Source: Marsupella aquatica (lineage: Eukaryota; Marchantiophyta). From it: a stretch of 64,000 bases of DNA. The stretch's first letter is position 1. The number at the start of each line of letters is the position of its first letter. The translations under genes were made by a program, and so were the position numbers. The notes beneath the pieces were generated by a model, which did no database searches, was not told the origin of the DNA, and saw nothing but the letters and a program-made list of their open reading frames with translations. This document shows, piece by piece, positions 22,276 to 34,900 of the stretch. The stretch lies in NCBI GenBank assembly GCA_973895155.1, contig OZ316896.1:13640001-13704000 (forward strand), given 5' to 3'.

Positions 22276-25200
22276 CATAGTCCTCCTTTGTCGCGGACGC
22301 TTGGGATGCCGCTGCCCAATCCGTTGTTGCCATTGTCTTGATGATGTTTTGGTGCAAAGGGTTTGCAACCACAACATCCGCCAAAGTGCACCGACCATCA
22401 CAAACCATGGTAAGATCAACCCGTAATCACTGTGGTGGAGGACTAGGTAGCTCAAGCACCACCTCCTGCCGCACGTGTACCAAACTAAGACCCAGAGATA
22501 ACCTGAGTAGCAGCATCCGTCACAACATCGTGACCGAACAACTATGGTTTCCCTTCCCAAATTGCATCAAAGAAGATGGACCCATGTGGCATCACAAGGC
22601 TTCCCACATGTGCAGGAAGTAGGTAAATCTACAAGAAGATGATGGGGCCCCGGACGGGGCATCCCTAGATGAAGATGAATGGCAGTCAATAACTCTCCTC
22701 TGAAGACAATCATCCATAGATGAGGGATGATTAATTGGCCTGAAGCCACCCACCTGCTCCTTTCCCTTCAATTGGAAGAAAGAATCCGAGCTTGGCCTGT
22801 TTGAGGTGCCCCGATAAGGATGCTCGAGAGGATGAAAGTGTACATGCACCTAGCAAGGTCAGCCTGAAGATGGACAGGGTCCAAAGGATAAAAACTCCTC
22901 AAAAGAAGGTAGCGCAATTGTCACTTGCCTATCCAACGATTAATACGTGCAAACCGTACTTTTCTTCGCTTAAACCGTTGATATCGTATTACAGGGTCGT
23001 GAAGGGACGCTCTTTGGAGGATTTCCACACCTAAGGATGAGTATGTTTGATTCCGCTCTCGGAAGTGTACTTTTTGATCAAGTCTACCGACTGGTCTCTC
23101 CATTTTTGATCAAGTCCAAGAGACTGGCCCTACCATCTACAACTCATGCCCACCGGGTGAGTGCTGTCACCACCCCCCTCTCATGGGCAAGCACACAACC
23201 GTTTACAATAAGATTTGAACACTAGTGTCACGGGCAAATGTTTCCACAACGAAACCGACCACATGCACTAGGGGAGGAAAACAAACAACACAAGCAACAA
23301 CAAGTGACACAAAAAATATTGGAACTTCAAGTTAAATCCATATCTCTTGGTGTTTCCCGTAACATATGCAAGGACAACCCGGCCTCCTGCCGTCTGCCCA
23401 ACTCCTGCTTCCCGGGGACAAGTGCTACGTTCTCCACCTCACTACTCTGGCTTGAACTTCTCCTAATCGGTGCGCTACTCACAAAAGCCACTCAAAAGCA
23501 TCAAAGCACTAGTATGCTAAGTTCCCCCCAGCTCACTACGGGGCTCCCCCCTAAATACTGAAAAAACACACCAAAGCAGCCCTCACGGGGTCACCACGTT
23601 GGTGGCTACCCTAGCGGCGCCGCTAAAACCTATCATGAGAAATCCCTAACCTAAAACATGCGGCACACACATGCTCCTAAAAACCCTAATCTAACTACGG
23701 GACCGACGGTGCCTTCGACGGTGCCAACTACCACTCCGCTAAACAAGGACTCACTTGAGTCCACCACCTCCTATTGTATCTATCTACCCTGCCTACCAGC
23801 CTCAATCCTCCTGATCGCCACCACCGGTCCGCCGTAAAAGGAGGGGGCCCCTACAATTGTCGAAACTGAAATTTTCTCAGAATTCACTTCTGAAAACATA
23901 TCTGAGGAGCCATTCTATTCCTGATCATGGCTCCGTAAATGGTGCGCAAAACGGAGGTCAAACGGCCAAGATATGATCATTTAAGTTTTCATGGGGCACC
24001 GTTTCCCGCCATTTCGTCCGTACAACACCAGGGGGTCCCGACTTTGCAAAACACGGATCAGGGTTCCCCGTATGTGCTGCTACCTCCTCCTCCCCTTGCA
24101 AAGCCGGGACCTCCTGCAGTACGAACATCCGTACGGCCTAAAAAACCGTTGTATTCTAAAAAAATGTGATTTGTCGTATCTCCCTCATCTTAGCTCCGTT
24201 TCGGCCGTGTGACACATCGTTGGATTCAGCTCAACGAGCTCTTTCCAACAAGCCCGTAGACTCCTGATTTTGAGAAAAACTGATGTTCGTACAACCAAGG
24301 TCCGTACACACGTTGAAAGCAAACACAATAGGGAAAGGGTTTAGGGTTTAGGAATGGGTGGGAATCTCACAAGTGAGGATAGAGAAAAAGGGGAGGAAGA
24401 AAGTGTGGGGGCCCCTTTTATGGATGTGTTCTTATATAGAGTGCCCCTTCTACGGATGTGTTCTTCTACGGAGTGCCCCTTTTACGGAGTGGAGAAGGAA
24501 AATTGTGGGAAACTATGGATTGAGGAAGGGAAATTGTGGGAGTCCCTTCCTCTAAGGGTCCTCCCACCATCACTACTCCAAGATTGTCTAGTTTGCCGTT
24601 TTACAGGCGTTGAGGTCCCTCGAGATGTCACTGTTTGATATAGACCTAAAATTAACTAGAAAACCTCAGTTTCGCATGGGGCTCATTGAGGGCTTCAAAA
24701 TGAATCCAAACATGACCATGTTTGGAATAGTAATAGCGCAGCAACGTCTGTTTTAAGTTTCAACATTTTCTGTATTTTGGTCATTCTTCCCGTTTTGTGC
24801 CTTACGTGGAGCCTCTGACCAGCCCCCACCCCTCCGAGATGCCCACACCGTGCCTCCAAGTCCTTGGGCTGCCTTGTGGCCTCCTTGTACCCCCTCAATG
24901 GTTCCCTTGTCATCCATCATCGCCCGGCACCCCTCTCAACTCCGGACTCCGGTTGTCGCATTCATTTATTAGAACTAACAAAAATAAAAAAATTGGAAAT
25001 CCAAGCACTTTTACTACACCTACTTGTCTTTCTACTTACTAGCCCCGACTACCCGTTCTTTGAACGTGAATAGCGGAGAGGATAATAAAAAAATTATCAA
25101 AATATATTTTAGATTCATATTCTTTGAATATTAATGAAATGATAAAAAACCCATCATTTTAATAGTCATATATAATATATCATTCTCCTTGATGTGCACA

Positions 25201-25994
25201 GGCTTTTTGTATGCACATATGTTGTGGTGGGGCCATACTACCTATATTTTTTTAATGTACATGTCATAAGTTTTTCCCATGTATATGATGACCATGCACA
25301 TGATGACCATAGAGTTACGGTCTAGAGGCTTCACTCTAGACCCTAGCTTGTGAAAAGTAGGCTGCAGTTCGCGCTTTATTAGTAAGATATACGTAATTAT
25401 AAGTTATCACTAAGTTATTACTGGGTTTGGGGCCCTGTCACAACAATGCATACAAGATAGTGATGAATACGCCTCTCACAAATGAAACCTGAAATGGGAG
25501 GGAACCATCCTCAACCTCCATGAGAGATGAAAGTAAAAAGGGCCGATCCTCACCACGAAAGCGATCGACCAACAATGAGAATTAGGCAGCACACAAACCC
25601 AAAAATGTCAAGGGTGTTATGCTCTCAATGGAAGTAAGCCCAAAAGCACATTGAGAAACATTAAGTTTGAGTTGTCAATGAAACCACATAGATCAGAACA
25701 GAGAACCAATTCAAGGCCTCATAGGGAGGCAAAAGTCTCTCAAATAAAAACATTGATCAAATTCATGTAGGTGTAGAAGGAGATCCTTGGTAATGGTTTA
25801 GGATCTCTACAACATCCTAAATGTTGCCTGAATATTAACTAACTTAGGGAGCAAAGGAGCTAGGCTAAAACAACCTATAAAGCATCTGCAATACAAATGA
25901 GCAAAAGGTACCAATACTGATAGGGAACCAAGGGCCCAAGACCTCTTGCAGGACGTAAGAACCAAGGGGAAGCTGCAAATCAAAGGGTAACATA
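22276..25994. other. gene-free stretch, possible retroelement debris
   Basis: At 22960-24350 the sequence is GC-richer, with short direct repeats and text such as cgtttcggccgtgtgacac, of a kind often seen in plant Gypsy-type untranslated regions. I could not find LTR ends, a primer-binding site or coding remnants, so this is only an impression. A small duplication (agtgccccttctacggatgtgt type) sits at 24435-24500. The rest is featureless AT-rich DNA. Confidence 0.3.
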
Positions 25995-26205
25995 TGATCA
26001 CCTAAATGGGAAGGGGCAACATATAAGAGTGGGTCCCAAGGCGTTCTAATAAATGAGTTTTCACTCAAGCAATCTTAGAGACATTGCCTTCACCAAAGTC
26101 ATTTGCACACAAAATAGTCTAAACTTAGAAAATATGGAGGTCTTTATCTTATCACCTAAACTGGGGATAACATGTAATAGTGGACCTAAGGGGTTGGGAA
26201 CAGCC
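25995..26205 (+). repeat. dispersed copy of the 21.8-kb repeat unit
   Basis: It contains gatcacctaaatgggaaggg, gagtgggtcccaaggcgttc, a ttcaccaaagtcatttgcac line and a second ttatcacctaaa. All are shared with 21755-22275. Confidence 0.75.
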
Positions 26206-27569
26206 TTTTTTAAGATGTGAAAATTTGCCAGATAACACCTCTATGAAAAGTCGTCACCATTTTTGGCAAAAATTAGCTAGGTTTTTTTGTCTCTCATTAG
26301 CCACAATCTAAGGGTTATCAAATGTTAATCTAGTCAAACTAGATACAGAATGTTCCTAGCATCTCCTTTTTCACCCACCGTGAATGTATTTGTTGTTTCA
26401 TATCTGTCTGGTCTTCAGGCTGAACTTTTACTAGTGCGTTGGGTACGGTATTGCCTGCCCACTTGTTTGAAAATTATCCACTTAAAATTCCCCAAAAGGT
26501 CAATGCCAAGGTGGCTTCCCTTGGTCCGAACTTTCTGTCATACCTTTCTGACACTTATTCCTGTGGAGCGTTAAAGTAGACACTTTCTCTAAGTTTTCTG
26601 GCGCTTAAATTCTTAAAATGTACATAAACAATTCTTTCAAGGCTTTCCTTTTTTTAGGGTGTTGGAGAAAACGAGCCATAATTTATACAAAAAGGAACAA
26701 ACAAAAGACAAAGAAGGGAAAGCAAAAGACGTGCAAAGAGTACAAACAGCAAATACTAAAAAGAGTCAAATGCAACCCTGAAAACCGAGGAAGAGGGTAC
26801 AATGTTTTTCAAATCAAATTGGTTGGAGTTTGCATTTGTCCTTTCCTTTTGAGGAACAAGCAACTTACTGTACAAACACTCTTATATACACTCTCCTCAC
26901 TTCTCTTTCAACTTCGTTTGCTATGCTTTATTTCATGATACTTTGTTTTGGCTTATTTTGTCTTCACAACTACCAGAAAGTATTTGTTAGTGAAATTCAA
27001 AACTTTAATAATAATTTATTTAATGCAAGAACGTGGATGACACTAACCTACTAATGGTTAGCCTCTGACTCCTACATCTGAGAAATACACTACGTGATGA
27101 TCATTCTGGGAGAATATTTTGGTAATAATAAAATGGCTAATAGTTTTCTTGTGTAACTGGTGCTTGGGGGAAAGTCCAAAGAAAGGCTTGATAGGACCCA
27201 TCCAGTGAAAAAAAAAGCCCCTAGAGACCCCTTCTTTTGAAAAGGAGTTGTTGGGCCCACCTATGCAACCGGTAGGCATCCACTTCCCACCTGTAAGCAC
27301 CACGGTTGAGGTGCTGTTGGAGCAACCAGTTCACAACGCTGCAGCAATGTTTTGAGTCCACAATGGAGACTCCCCGTTGCGGCAATGCACTCCCACATGA
27401 ACCCATATCTTTGAAGGGTTTTGGTGTGATAGGAAGGAGCCTCCGTGGATCCGAAATGTCGCTGCTGGGGATGGGGACCCAACAAGTCACTTTCATATAT
27501 AGCTACACCCTGATGACAGCTTATTATGAGCCATAGCCCTTGAAAATGGTTCGAGGGGTTATTATTGCT
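26206..27569. other. intergenic, nothing recognised
   Basis: AT-rich with several 70-110 codon ORFs on both strands, none with a domain or plausible codon pattern. No repeat unit was recognised. Confidence 0.35.
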
Positions 27570-30345
27570 CATAATGAATACAAAACAGAAAATGAAGCCC
27601 CCATTCGTCTAGTGGCCCCTCTCCTTCTTAGTGAAAGGATTGGAACTTGCTAACAGAGAATGAGGAATAGGTAACGAAAGGAAGTGAAGCCCCCACAGTC
27701 CAATGGCCCCTTGCCTTCTTAGAAAAGGATTAAAACTTGCCAGGCATCAGAACAATAGGAAAAATTAAAGAATAGGAAATGACACCCCCAAATTTAGTGT
27801 CCCCTCTCCTTCTTAATAAAGGAATAGAACATGCAATTAGTTTGAGGACCCGGCCCTTGGTAACGTAAGCTTGCTTTATTGAACTATTTGGAGCCATCAA
27901 GAGTTGCACATTGGAATAGATAGATTGAGAGATAGATGAGAGGACAAAGATTAAATGGAAGATTCTAAATGAAATGCATTTTAAAGGTAGTTAGGACAAT
28001 TTCATTGAAGACAAATAAGCCCACAAATAAGATTCTGTACATTCCCGATAATATCAAGGGTAATTCTCCATGCAAAATGTTTCCCTTAGTACCTCTATAT
28101 CTATTCCAATACATGTAAAATTTATTTCATGCAAAATATTACTTTGTCCACAGTAGTTGAAAGGTCTTAGAGTCCCTTGGTATTCCTCTACCAATAGTAA
28201 TTATGGTGTTTCTTATCTTTGCTTGTTACTCCTCTATCCATAGTAGCCAAAAGGTTTCTTAAGTTACCTGGGAAGTTACCTAGGTAAACAGTAGAGAAGT
28301 TGAAAAGTTTATTGGGTTCTTATGTTACCTTGGTAAATGTTAGAGTAGCCAAAGAGTTTATTTGTACTTGTCATTATTATTGTGTAAATTAAATAAAAAT
28401 TGAAATAGGTTATTAGAAAACACTGACATATCAATCACAATTCATCCAAAGATTATTTTCTTTCACCCCTATTTTACCCTTTCCTTTGCTTACTTGAAAT
28501 GTTACTTTTCAATTTTCCATTGTTTTTACAATTATAGGGTTTAACTGCTTTTCTTTGCCTTGCCTCAAACACAAATAGACAAATTTGGTTGTTCTTGCAT
28601 AACTAATGGTTCTTTTTTGTGACAAATCATGCTGATGTGGTTGCACGTGCATCCAAGAATTTTGGAAGAAACTTCACATGGGGGTCCATAAATAGAAAAA
28701 TAGGAAAAATTCAAGAATATGAAATGAAGCCCCCATCGTCTGGTGGCCCCTTAGTCTCCTTCTTAGTGAAAGGATTGGAACTTGTGCTAATAGAAACATA
28801 GGCAAAAAAGAATAGGAAATGAAGTCCCCATTGTCCCGCCATTGTCTGGTGGCCCCTCTCCTTCTTTGTGAAAGGATTGAACCTCAGTGACCCTCATATG
28901 CGGTTTACGCAAGAGTTCTACCAGGCTTTCCAATTTTTTGTCGAGTAGGGCTTTTTGTCCACTCTTTTCCACAACAGGGCTATTCTTTCTTTTGTCGCTG
29001 TAAGGGCTCTCGGGTTTGTGAGGCCTCTTTTTGTCTCCTTGGGGTTGTTGCCTTTGCGATCCTGTCTCCGGGATTGGCATATTTGTTCTTTGGCAATGTG
29101 ACATATGCTGACACTTCCTTATAGATAAACAGGGAAAAACAAAGAATACAAAATGAACCCCCCATATAGTCTAGTCTAATGGCTCCTCTCCTTTTCACTC
29201 AAAGGATTGGAACGTGCTATACCAATAAAAATAAAAATATAGATTAGGAAATGAAGCCTCCATGGTCTAGTCGCCCCTCTCCTTCGTACTGAAAGGATTG
29301 GAACTTGCTAGTAGAAAAATAGGGAAGAAAATGAAGAAATGGAAATGAAAGCCCCCATACTAGTCATAGTCTAGTGGCCCCTCTCCTTTTTCGTGTTGAT
29401 TGTGCACTGTTCTAAATCGGGCCATTGCCAATTATTATTACCCTCCTTCTTTGTGGAGCTAGTCCATTCGACTCGTGTTCTTTGGCATTGTGATATATTT
29501 TGAAACTTCCTATCAGATAAAAAGGAAAAAAGCAAAGAATATAAAATTAAGCCCCCTTAGTCTAGTCTAATGGCCCCTCTCGTTCGTAGTGAAAGGATTG
29601 GAACGTGCTATAGAAATACAGGAAAAACAATAAAGAATTGTAAATGAAAGCCCCCATAGTCTAGTCTAATGGCCCCTCTCCTTCTTACTGAAAGGATTGG
29701 AACCTGCTAATAGAAAGATAGGAAAGAAAATAAAGAATAAGAAATGAAGCCCCCCTGCTCTAGTGGCCCCCTCTCCTTCTTAGTGAAAGGTTGGGCCTGC
29801 GAATACAAAAATAGGGAAAAAAACAATAAAGAATAAGAAATGAAAGCCCTCATAGGCTAGTCTAGTGGCCCCTCTCCTTCTCACTGACAGGATTGGAACC
29901 TGCTAATAGAAAAATAAAAAAGAAACTAAAGAATAGGAAATGAAGCCCCCCTGTCTACAGTAGTGGCCCCAATCCTTCGTACCGAAAAGGTTGGAACCTG
30001 CGAATAGAAAAATAGGAAAAAACATTTAAGAATAGGAAATGAAAGCCCCCCGAGGCTAGTCTAGTGGCCCTCTTATTGAAAGGATTGGAACCTGCTAATA
30101 GAAAAATGGTAAAGAAAATAAAGAATAGTAAATGAAGCCCCCTGTCTAGTGGCCCCCTCTCCTTCTCTCACTGAAAGGGTTAGAACCTGCGAATAAAAAA
30201 ATAGGAAATGAAAGCCCCCATAGGCTAGTCTATGGCTCGTCTCCTTCTGAGCGAAAAGAAAGGATGGGAACGTGCTAATAGAAAAATAAAGAATGTGAAC
30301 TGAAAGCACCCATGTTCATAGTCTAGTGGCCCCTCTTCCTCTTCT
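27570..30345 (+). repeat. satellite-like array, about 100-bp units, interrupted
   Basis: Roughly 17 units follow the pattern ggaaatgaa(a)gccccc, then agtctagt, ggcccctctccttctta(g/c)t, gaaaggattggaac(c/t)tgct, then aatagaaaaatagg. Dense blocks are at 27570-27840, 28680-28880 and 29110-30345. The gaps hold a minisatellite (28145-28370) and unrelated DNA. The array ends directly against the sequence leading to the SAUR gene at 31484. A copy of the block ttctaaatcgggccattgcc (30374) is also within the array at 29411. Confidence 0.88.
28145..28370 (-). repeat. inverted copy of the 16.2-kb minisatellite
   Basis: Units such as ccttggtattcctctaccaa, tagtagccaaaaggtttctt and a ttacctgggaagttacc line are reverse complements of the array at 16205-16440. 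Confidence 0.7.
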
Positions 30346-31483
30346 TCTTCTTCTTCGTGTTTCTTCTTCGTGGTTCTAAATCGGGCCATTGCCAATTATT
30401 ACCCTCCTTCTCCTTCTCTGTGGAGCTCGTGCATTGGACTCATCACCGACGGAGTTTTCTTGATCAAAAGCTCCCATTCTTCTCATCGTCATCACCTCCA
30501 CATTCGCTCAGGTGTCGTTCGTGTTCCAGGAGTGGCGCTGATTTCATGGAAGGACGATTCACTGATTCACTGATGCACTGATTGATTGATTGAAGATGGA
30601 AAGATTGAAAGAATGAAGGAATGAACTCAATGAAGGGATGAAGGGATGAAGCAAGGAAGTGGATCGACCAGGATCGGGCGCCCGTAATGGAAGTGTGCTT
30701 TTTTCGGAGGCAATCCGTGGCTCTCCAATGCTCGGTCCAGGGTATGGGGTTTCCAGATTCTGGTGGCGAAGCTTCTGCTCTAGCTGTCGTCTCTTTGACG
30801 GGATTGTAACTTCCGGTTCGGCGATTTCCGCGGCTGCTGCTGCTTCGTATCTTCTCCGCTGAGCGCTCGGGCCTGAGCGGCAGATCGGCGCTAATAAAAG
30901 GTTCTCGGGTGACCTTTGAGAGGAGGGTTCATTTGTTTTGTGCGTCTGCCAAATTTGTGGTGTCTTGTCGTTGAGGTTTCAAAGTTTCGGTGCTCGGGTT
31001 GTGGGGAGAATTGCATTTTGGGAGCCGAGAGGTTACGCTAGTCCATCGCTTCGGTTTGGTGTTCTTCCCATCGCTTTCTGCCGGCTGTTACAGAAGCTAG
31101 CGGCGGGGAGTTGGATACATTTTGTTGCGCTGCGGTCCGAATAAGACTTGTTGGTGATGTCACTTCTAAACGAAACTTGCCATCGCTGCGGCAAGAATTT
31201 CTTCCATGAGTGGGTGTTCTGCGAAAGAAAAAGTGTGGAAGGCAAATAACACACGAGGAAAGGCTTCGTGTGGTTGGATTTGAACGTGCAACTTTTTTAG
31301 TCCTCCTCGCTTTGTCTGCGAAGAAGAGCGCAGGGAGCCCCGGGCGTGCCCTCAGCCGCATATGAACTTGTTGCTCCCCTGGCCTACGGGGACGAGTAAG
31401 TGAGCCACCGCCAGTACGCATGATGAGCGACTCGGATCTATTTCTGTGAAAGGCTGACAGAATCAATACACACTTTAGTTAAA
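30346..31483. promoter_or_regulatory. upstream and probable 5' UTR region of SAUR gene 1
   Basis: GC content rises from about 30420 onwards, and a CTT-rich stretch occupies 30338-30368. No ORF here has a domain. The transcription start cannot be fixed from sequence alone, and I did not find a convincing TGTCTC auxin-response element near the gene. Confidence 0.4.
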
Positions 31484-31918
31484 ATGCCTGTCAAGATGTC
31501 GCACGGGGTTGACAAGATATTGATGACGGTGAAGAGTTTTGGCAAAAAAACTGGGTCCTACGAAAGCCTCACAGACGACACGCCCAATGTTTCGAAAGAA
31601 TTGGGGAAGATGGGGCACAGAACTGGGACGCGATCGAAACCGGACTGCTTGCCCGATGATATCCCTCAGGGGTACTTGGCTGTCTACGTAGGCAATGAAC
31701 GGAAGCGTTTTGTCATAAGTACCAAGTACCTGAGCCACCCGCTCTTCCAGGCGCTTTTGAAAAAATCAGAAGAAGAATTCGGCTTCGACCATCAAGGTGG
31801 CCTCGCAATTGCATGTGAGCCAGTGCTATTCGAGCATTTGTTGTGGCTTCTAGGCACCAACAGCCCAGCCGCCACTACCACGCACTTGCAGGAGCTACTG
31901 GACGTCCATGCATTTTGA
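31484..31918 (+). CDS. SAUR-family (small auxin-up RNA) protein 1
   Basis: An intronless 144-residue protein, typical SAUR length. SAURs are short-lived auxin-induced proteins; angiosperm members inhibit PP2C.D phosphatases and thereby activate plasma-membrane H+-ATPases. The conserved SAUR domain covers about residues 57-140: [51 protein letters not shown] and [11 protein letters not shown], with a variable tail. The N-terminus is basic. ATG 31484 is the first in frame; 31496 (MSHGVDK) is an alternative. The gene is convergent with the second SAUR at 43091-43594, about 11 kb away, and a satellite array lies upstream. Confidence 0.94.
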   Translation: MPVKMSHGVDKILMTVKSFGKKTGSYESLTDDTPNVSKELGKMGHRTGTRSKPDCLPDDIPQGYLAVYVGNERKRFVISTKYLSHPLFQALLKKSEEEFGFDHQGGLAIACEPVLFEHLLWLLGTNSPAATTTHLQELLDVHAF

Positions 31919-34900
31919 ACTGGCTGGCTGTCTGTTTCTCTGTCTTGTGCGGCGCTGCGCGTGTCCATCCTGTCTTGAGCACTCGGCATTTCCGTCAATA
32001 TCCACCTATCTGTGAGTCATCCTCATCGCTAATGGATAGATGTCCGGGCTGAAGGGTTGGGAGATTTTCGATCTTTGGAATTGGTTCTGCTTTGCCTTGA
32101 GCGAGAGAGACAGGTGAAGTTCTTCAACATTGTTGACTCAGTCGGGACGATTGAGACGTGCCACAGATTGAGTTTTCGCAGCAGTGTATGTACATATTCT
32201 GTAGAATGACAGAAAAAGGATATACAAGCCCGCCTGAAGTTGTTTAGGCTGTGGCTGGCTCTGAATTGTTGTTCAAAAATGGGAGTTCAGGGGCGTGACT
32301 GGATTAGGGTTTTACATGTAAGAATTCTTCACTCACGGGCATTGTCGGCCTACAACCGGGAACGAAAGTTGTTCTGCAAAGTATTGACCTCATGGATCAT
32401 CATTATCTTAGTGTTTTAGCGGTAGGACTTAATAGACTCTTGCGAGTTGCACTCAGCCAGCAGATAGGTTGAAACATTTTCCCCGGCAGGAAAGTTTTTG
32501 GGCCTTACTCTGACGAACTCCTCTGTTAGTACATCGCTTTGCTGTGTCTTGTAATCCAGCTTCAAATTGTAACAGCTCAACAGCTGAAGTTTTATTCTCA
32601 AGAGGACAGCAGTAAACTTTTTTTGCCAGAAACGACAAAGCGTGCTTTCCTTCTTCAAAGCCGGAGTGCATGTTCTCGCGAATGTTTCGAAACTATGTTT
32701 TTCTGGGGCTCAGATGACCAATTGGTGAAAGATCTTCACAGTTTGCGTGACTACTGTACTTGTGCGGATAGGTTGGTCCGCCCAATTTGCGAATATTGCC
32801 ATCGTTTTCTATATTTGCGACCTGCCAGAGCATTGTGACAATCTCAATTCGCTTTACAATTATCCCCAACCAAAGGGAAGTCGCTGTATTAAAATATCGA
32901 TTCGCTTGGCCCCTTTCTCAATGACGATAGAGGTACACATGAATCCAAAATTTAATACCGGCCTTCAACCTCTCTGTCGAGATGCGGTACAAAGCAGCAG
33001 ATTTGCTTTGCTATGTGTTTCCTCTGTTCTTGAGTCCTGGTGCACTTTAATATCCTTTGACCCTATCTCAATTCTCCTGTTGTTCTTTGATATCCTTTGG
33101 TACAGGATCTGTCCTTGCTGGCGTACCCTTTGCTGCTTTTCTTATAACTTCCACTGTCCTGTGGCTGGTGGCCTGGTGCTCTAAAGTCTACGCTCTTCTC
33201 TTTTGTACGGGATGTTGCTTGTGTACCCTTGCTAGTTGCTACTTTTCTGGTGACCTCAACTGACCACAATATTTATTTACTGGCGTTCTCCTTACGCACA
33301 CAATAACGTCGGAATCAAAACCAGGGCTTTCTGTGCAGCTTCAGTATCATGCCTGCTTTTCCACGGAAGGCATTGCTTTGGGCAATCGCGGGTCCCCCTT
33401 CTCTGAACAGTCTGGAATCACCCCATCTTCTACATTTACGGCGTAGTTACGTCGGAGAATGTCGGTGTGCCCTCTGAGTCGATGATCACACAATTAGTAG
33501 TCATGATCTGCATGTGGTGCAGCATAAGCATACATTAGTGAACACGCCCGTCTGAGTTTCATAGTGGAATCAGTTTCCATGCAAGGCCTTTCCAGGTGAA
33601 ATCATTTCATTCATATATTCCGTATCCTGCTTCACAACTGTTCCGATGTCATGCCTGATTATTCTAGTTTTCTTTAGGTGTTGCTTTGCGAATGACGGAT
33701 ATAATTTACTCTAGTGGAATACAACAGTGCAGCAGAGGACTCGGGCGGACATGGCAATAATTCTATCCCAAGTTGTCTGTCCAAAGAAGGCCCCGCTGGC
33801 GGGATTGAACTCAGCCATGGCCATCGCCACCTTTCTACTCGTTGTAGCACTGAAATGCCACTGAGATTTTCCCTGCAAAACTTAGCGAACGATGACGCGG
33901 TAAATTGACTTGGCCGGGTGGGGCTGTCGTTTTTTCACCAAGAGATCTCATTGTTTAACATTTTTCACCCTTAGCCCCAGTAAGATAGATGACAGGGCTG
34001 CAAATTGCCATTCAAGAATTCCCAATTCAAGAATATTTGTTTGCCTCGAACTCAAGCTTTACCAACGATGGAAACCCAAAAGCAGTATTTTCAAGGTAAA
34101 ATCTTTTGTGGCGCAGTTCATTGATCTGATAAGTACGAAGTACATTGTTCCTCTTTATTCATCGCTGCACGCAGCGGACAAAGACAATGAGTTGGTTTCT
34201 GACTATGCTTGGCAAGTTGCAATTTGCAACCCTGTCATATACCTTTGAAGATCATAGTCTATGGTCTACACCGTCAGGCCCTCGACTTTAATGGAAGCTA
34301 ACAAACGTAAAGACAAAACACGTCACTTAGCTGACTTCACAGTTAAAAGATGGCCTTGCTCTGCTCAAAAGCTCCCTTCACGTAGACCACACATTTCACC
34401 AGTACCCTTCAGTAGTTCCATCTGAGTGGCTAAGTGGCTTCAGCGTCATCATTCCTTCGAGGAATCCTATCTGTTTGAATTTATAATATCTGGACTTTTG
34501 GACATCGAGTTTTAGTTAACTGTTTTCGGCAATGGAGGCAACATCATTTGTCACAATGTTCATGTACTGTAGTGGGTAGACTAACGAGTAAGTTACTCCT
34601 CCAGTCCCCTGCTTGTCTTGCTTGTTTCTTGTCGATCAGTTTCTGAGGATAGACCCAAGTGTGTTACCTACCACACACTGATCCTTGTGTCAAACACTAT
34701 GCAATCAGCTCTCGGCACCGTGACCTCTATGACTGTCATCTCCAACATCGAGGCCTCCTCCTTGCTCCTCGGCTCCTCTTCTTTTGCCTGCTCATTCGGT
34801 CATGCTTCCAGCCTCTTCCATTGGTTTTATCGTATGTTGTTCAATTCTCCAAGGTCCTCTGCTATTTCAACCATACAGTACAAGGCCGGCCTAGCTAGCT

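Noticed and set aside
22960-24350. possible Gypsy LTR or untranslated region
   Set aside because: There are no terminal TG/CA pair with target duplication, no primer-binding site and no coding remnant to support it.
31038-31466. 142-codon minus-strand ORF upstream of SAUR 1
   Set aside because: No domain, and it lies antisense in the probable SAUR 5' UTR.
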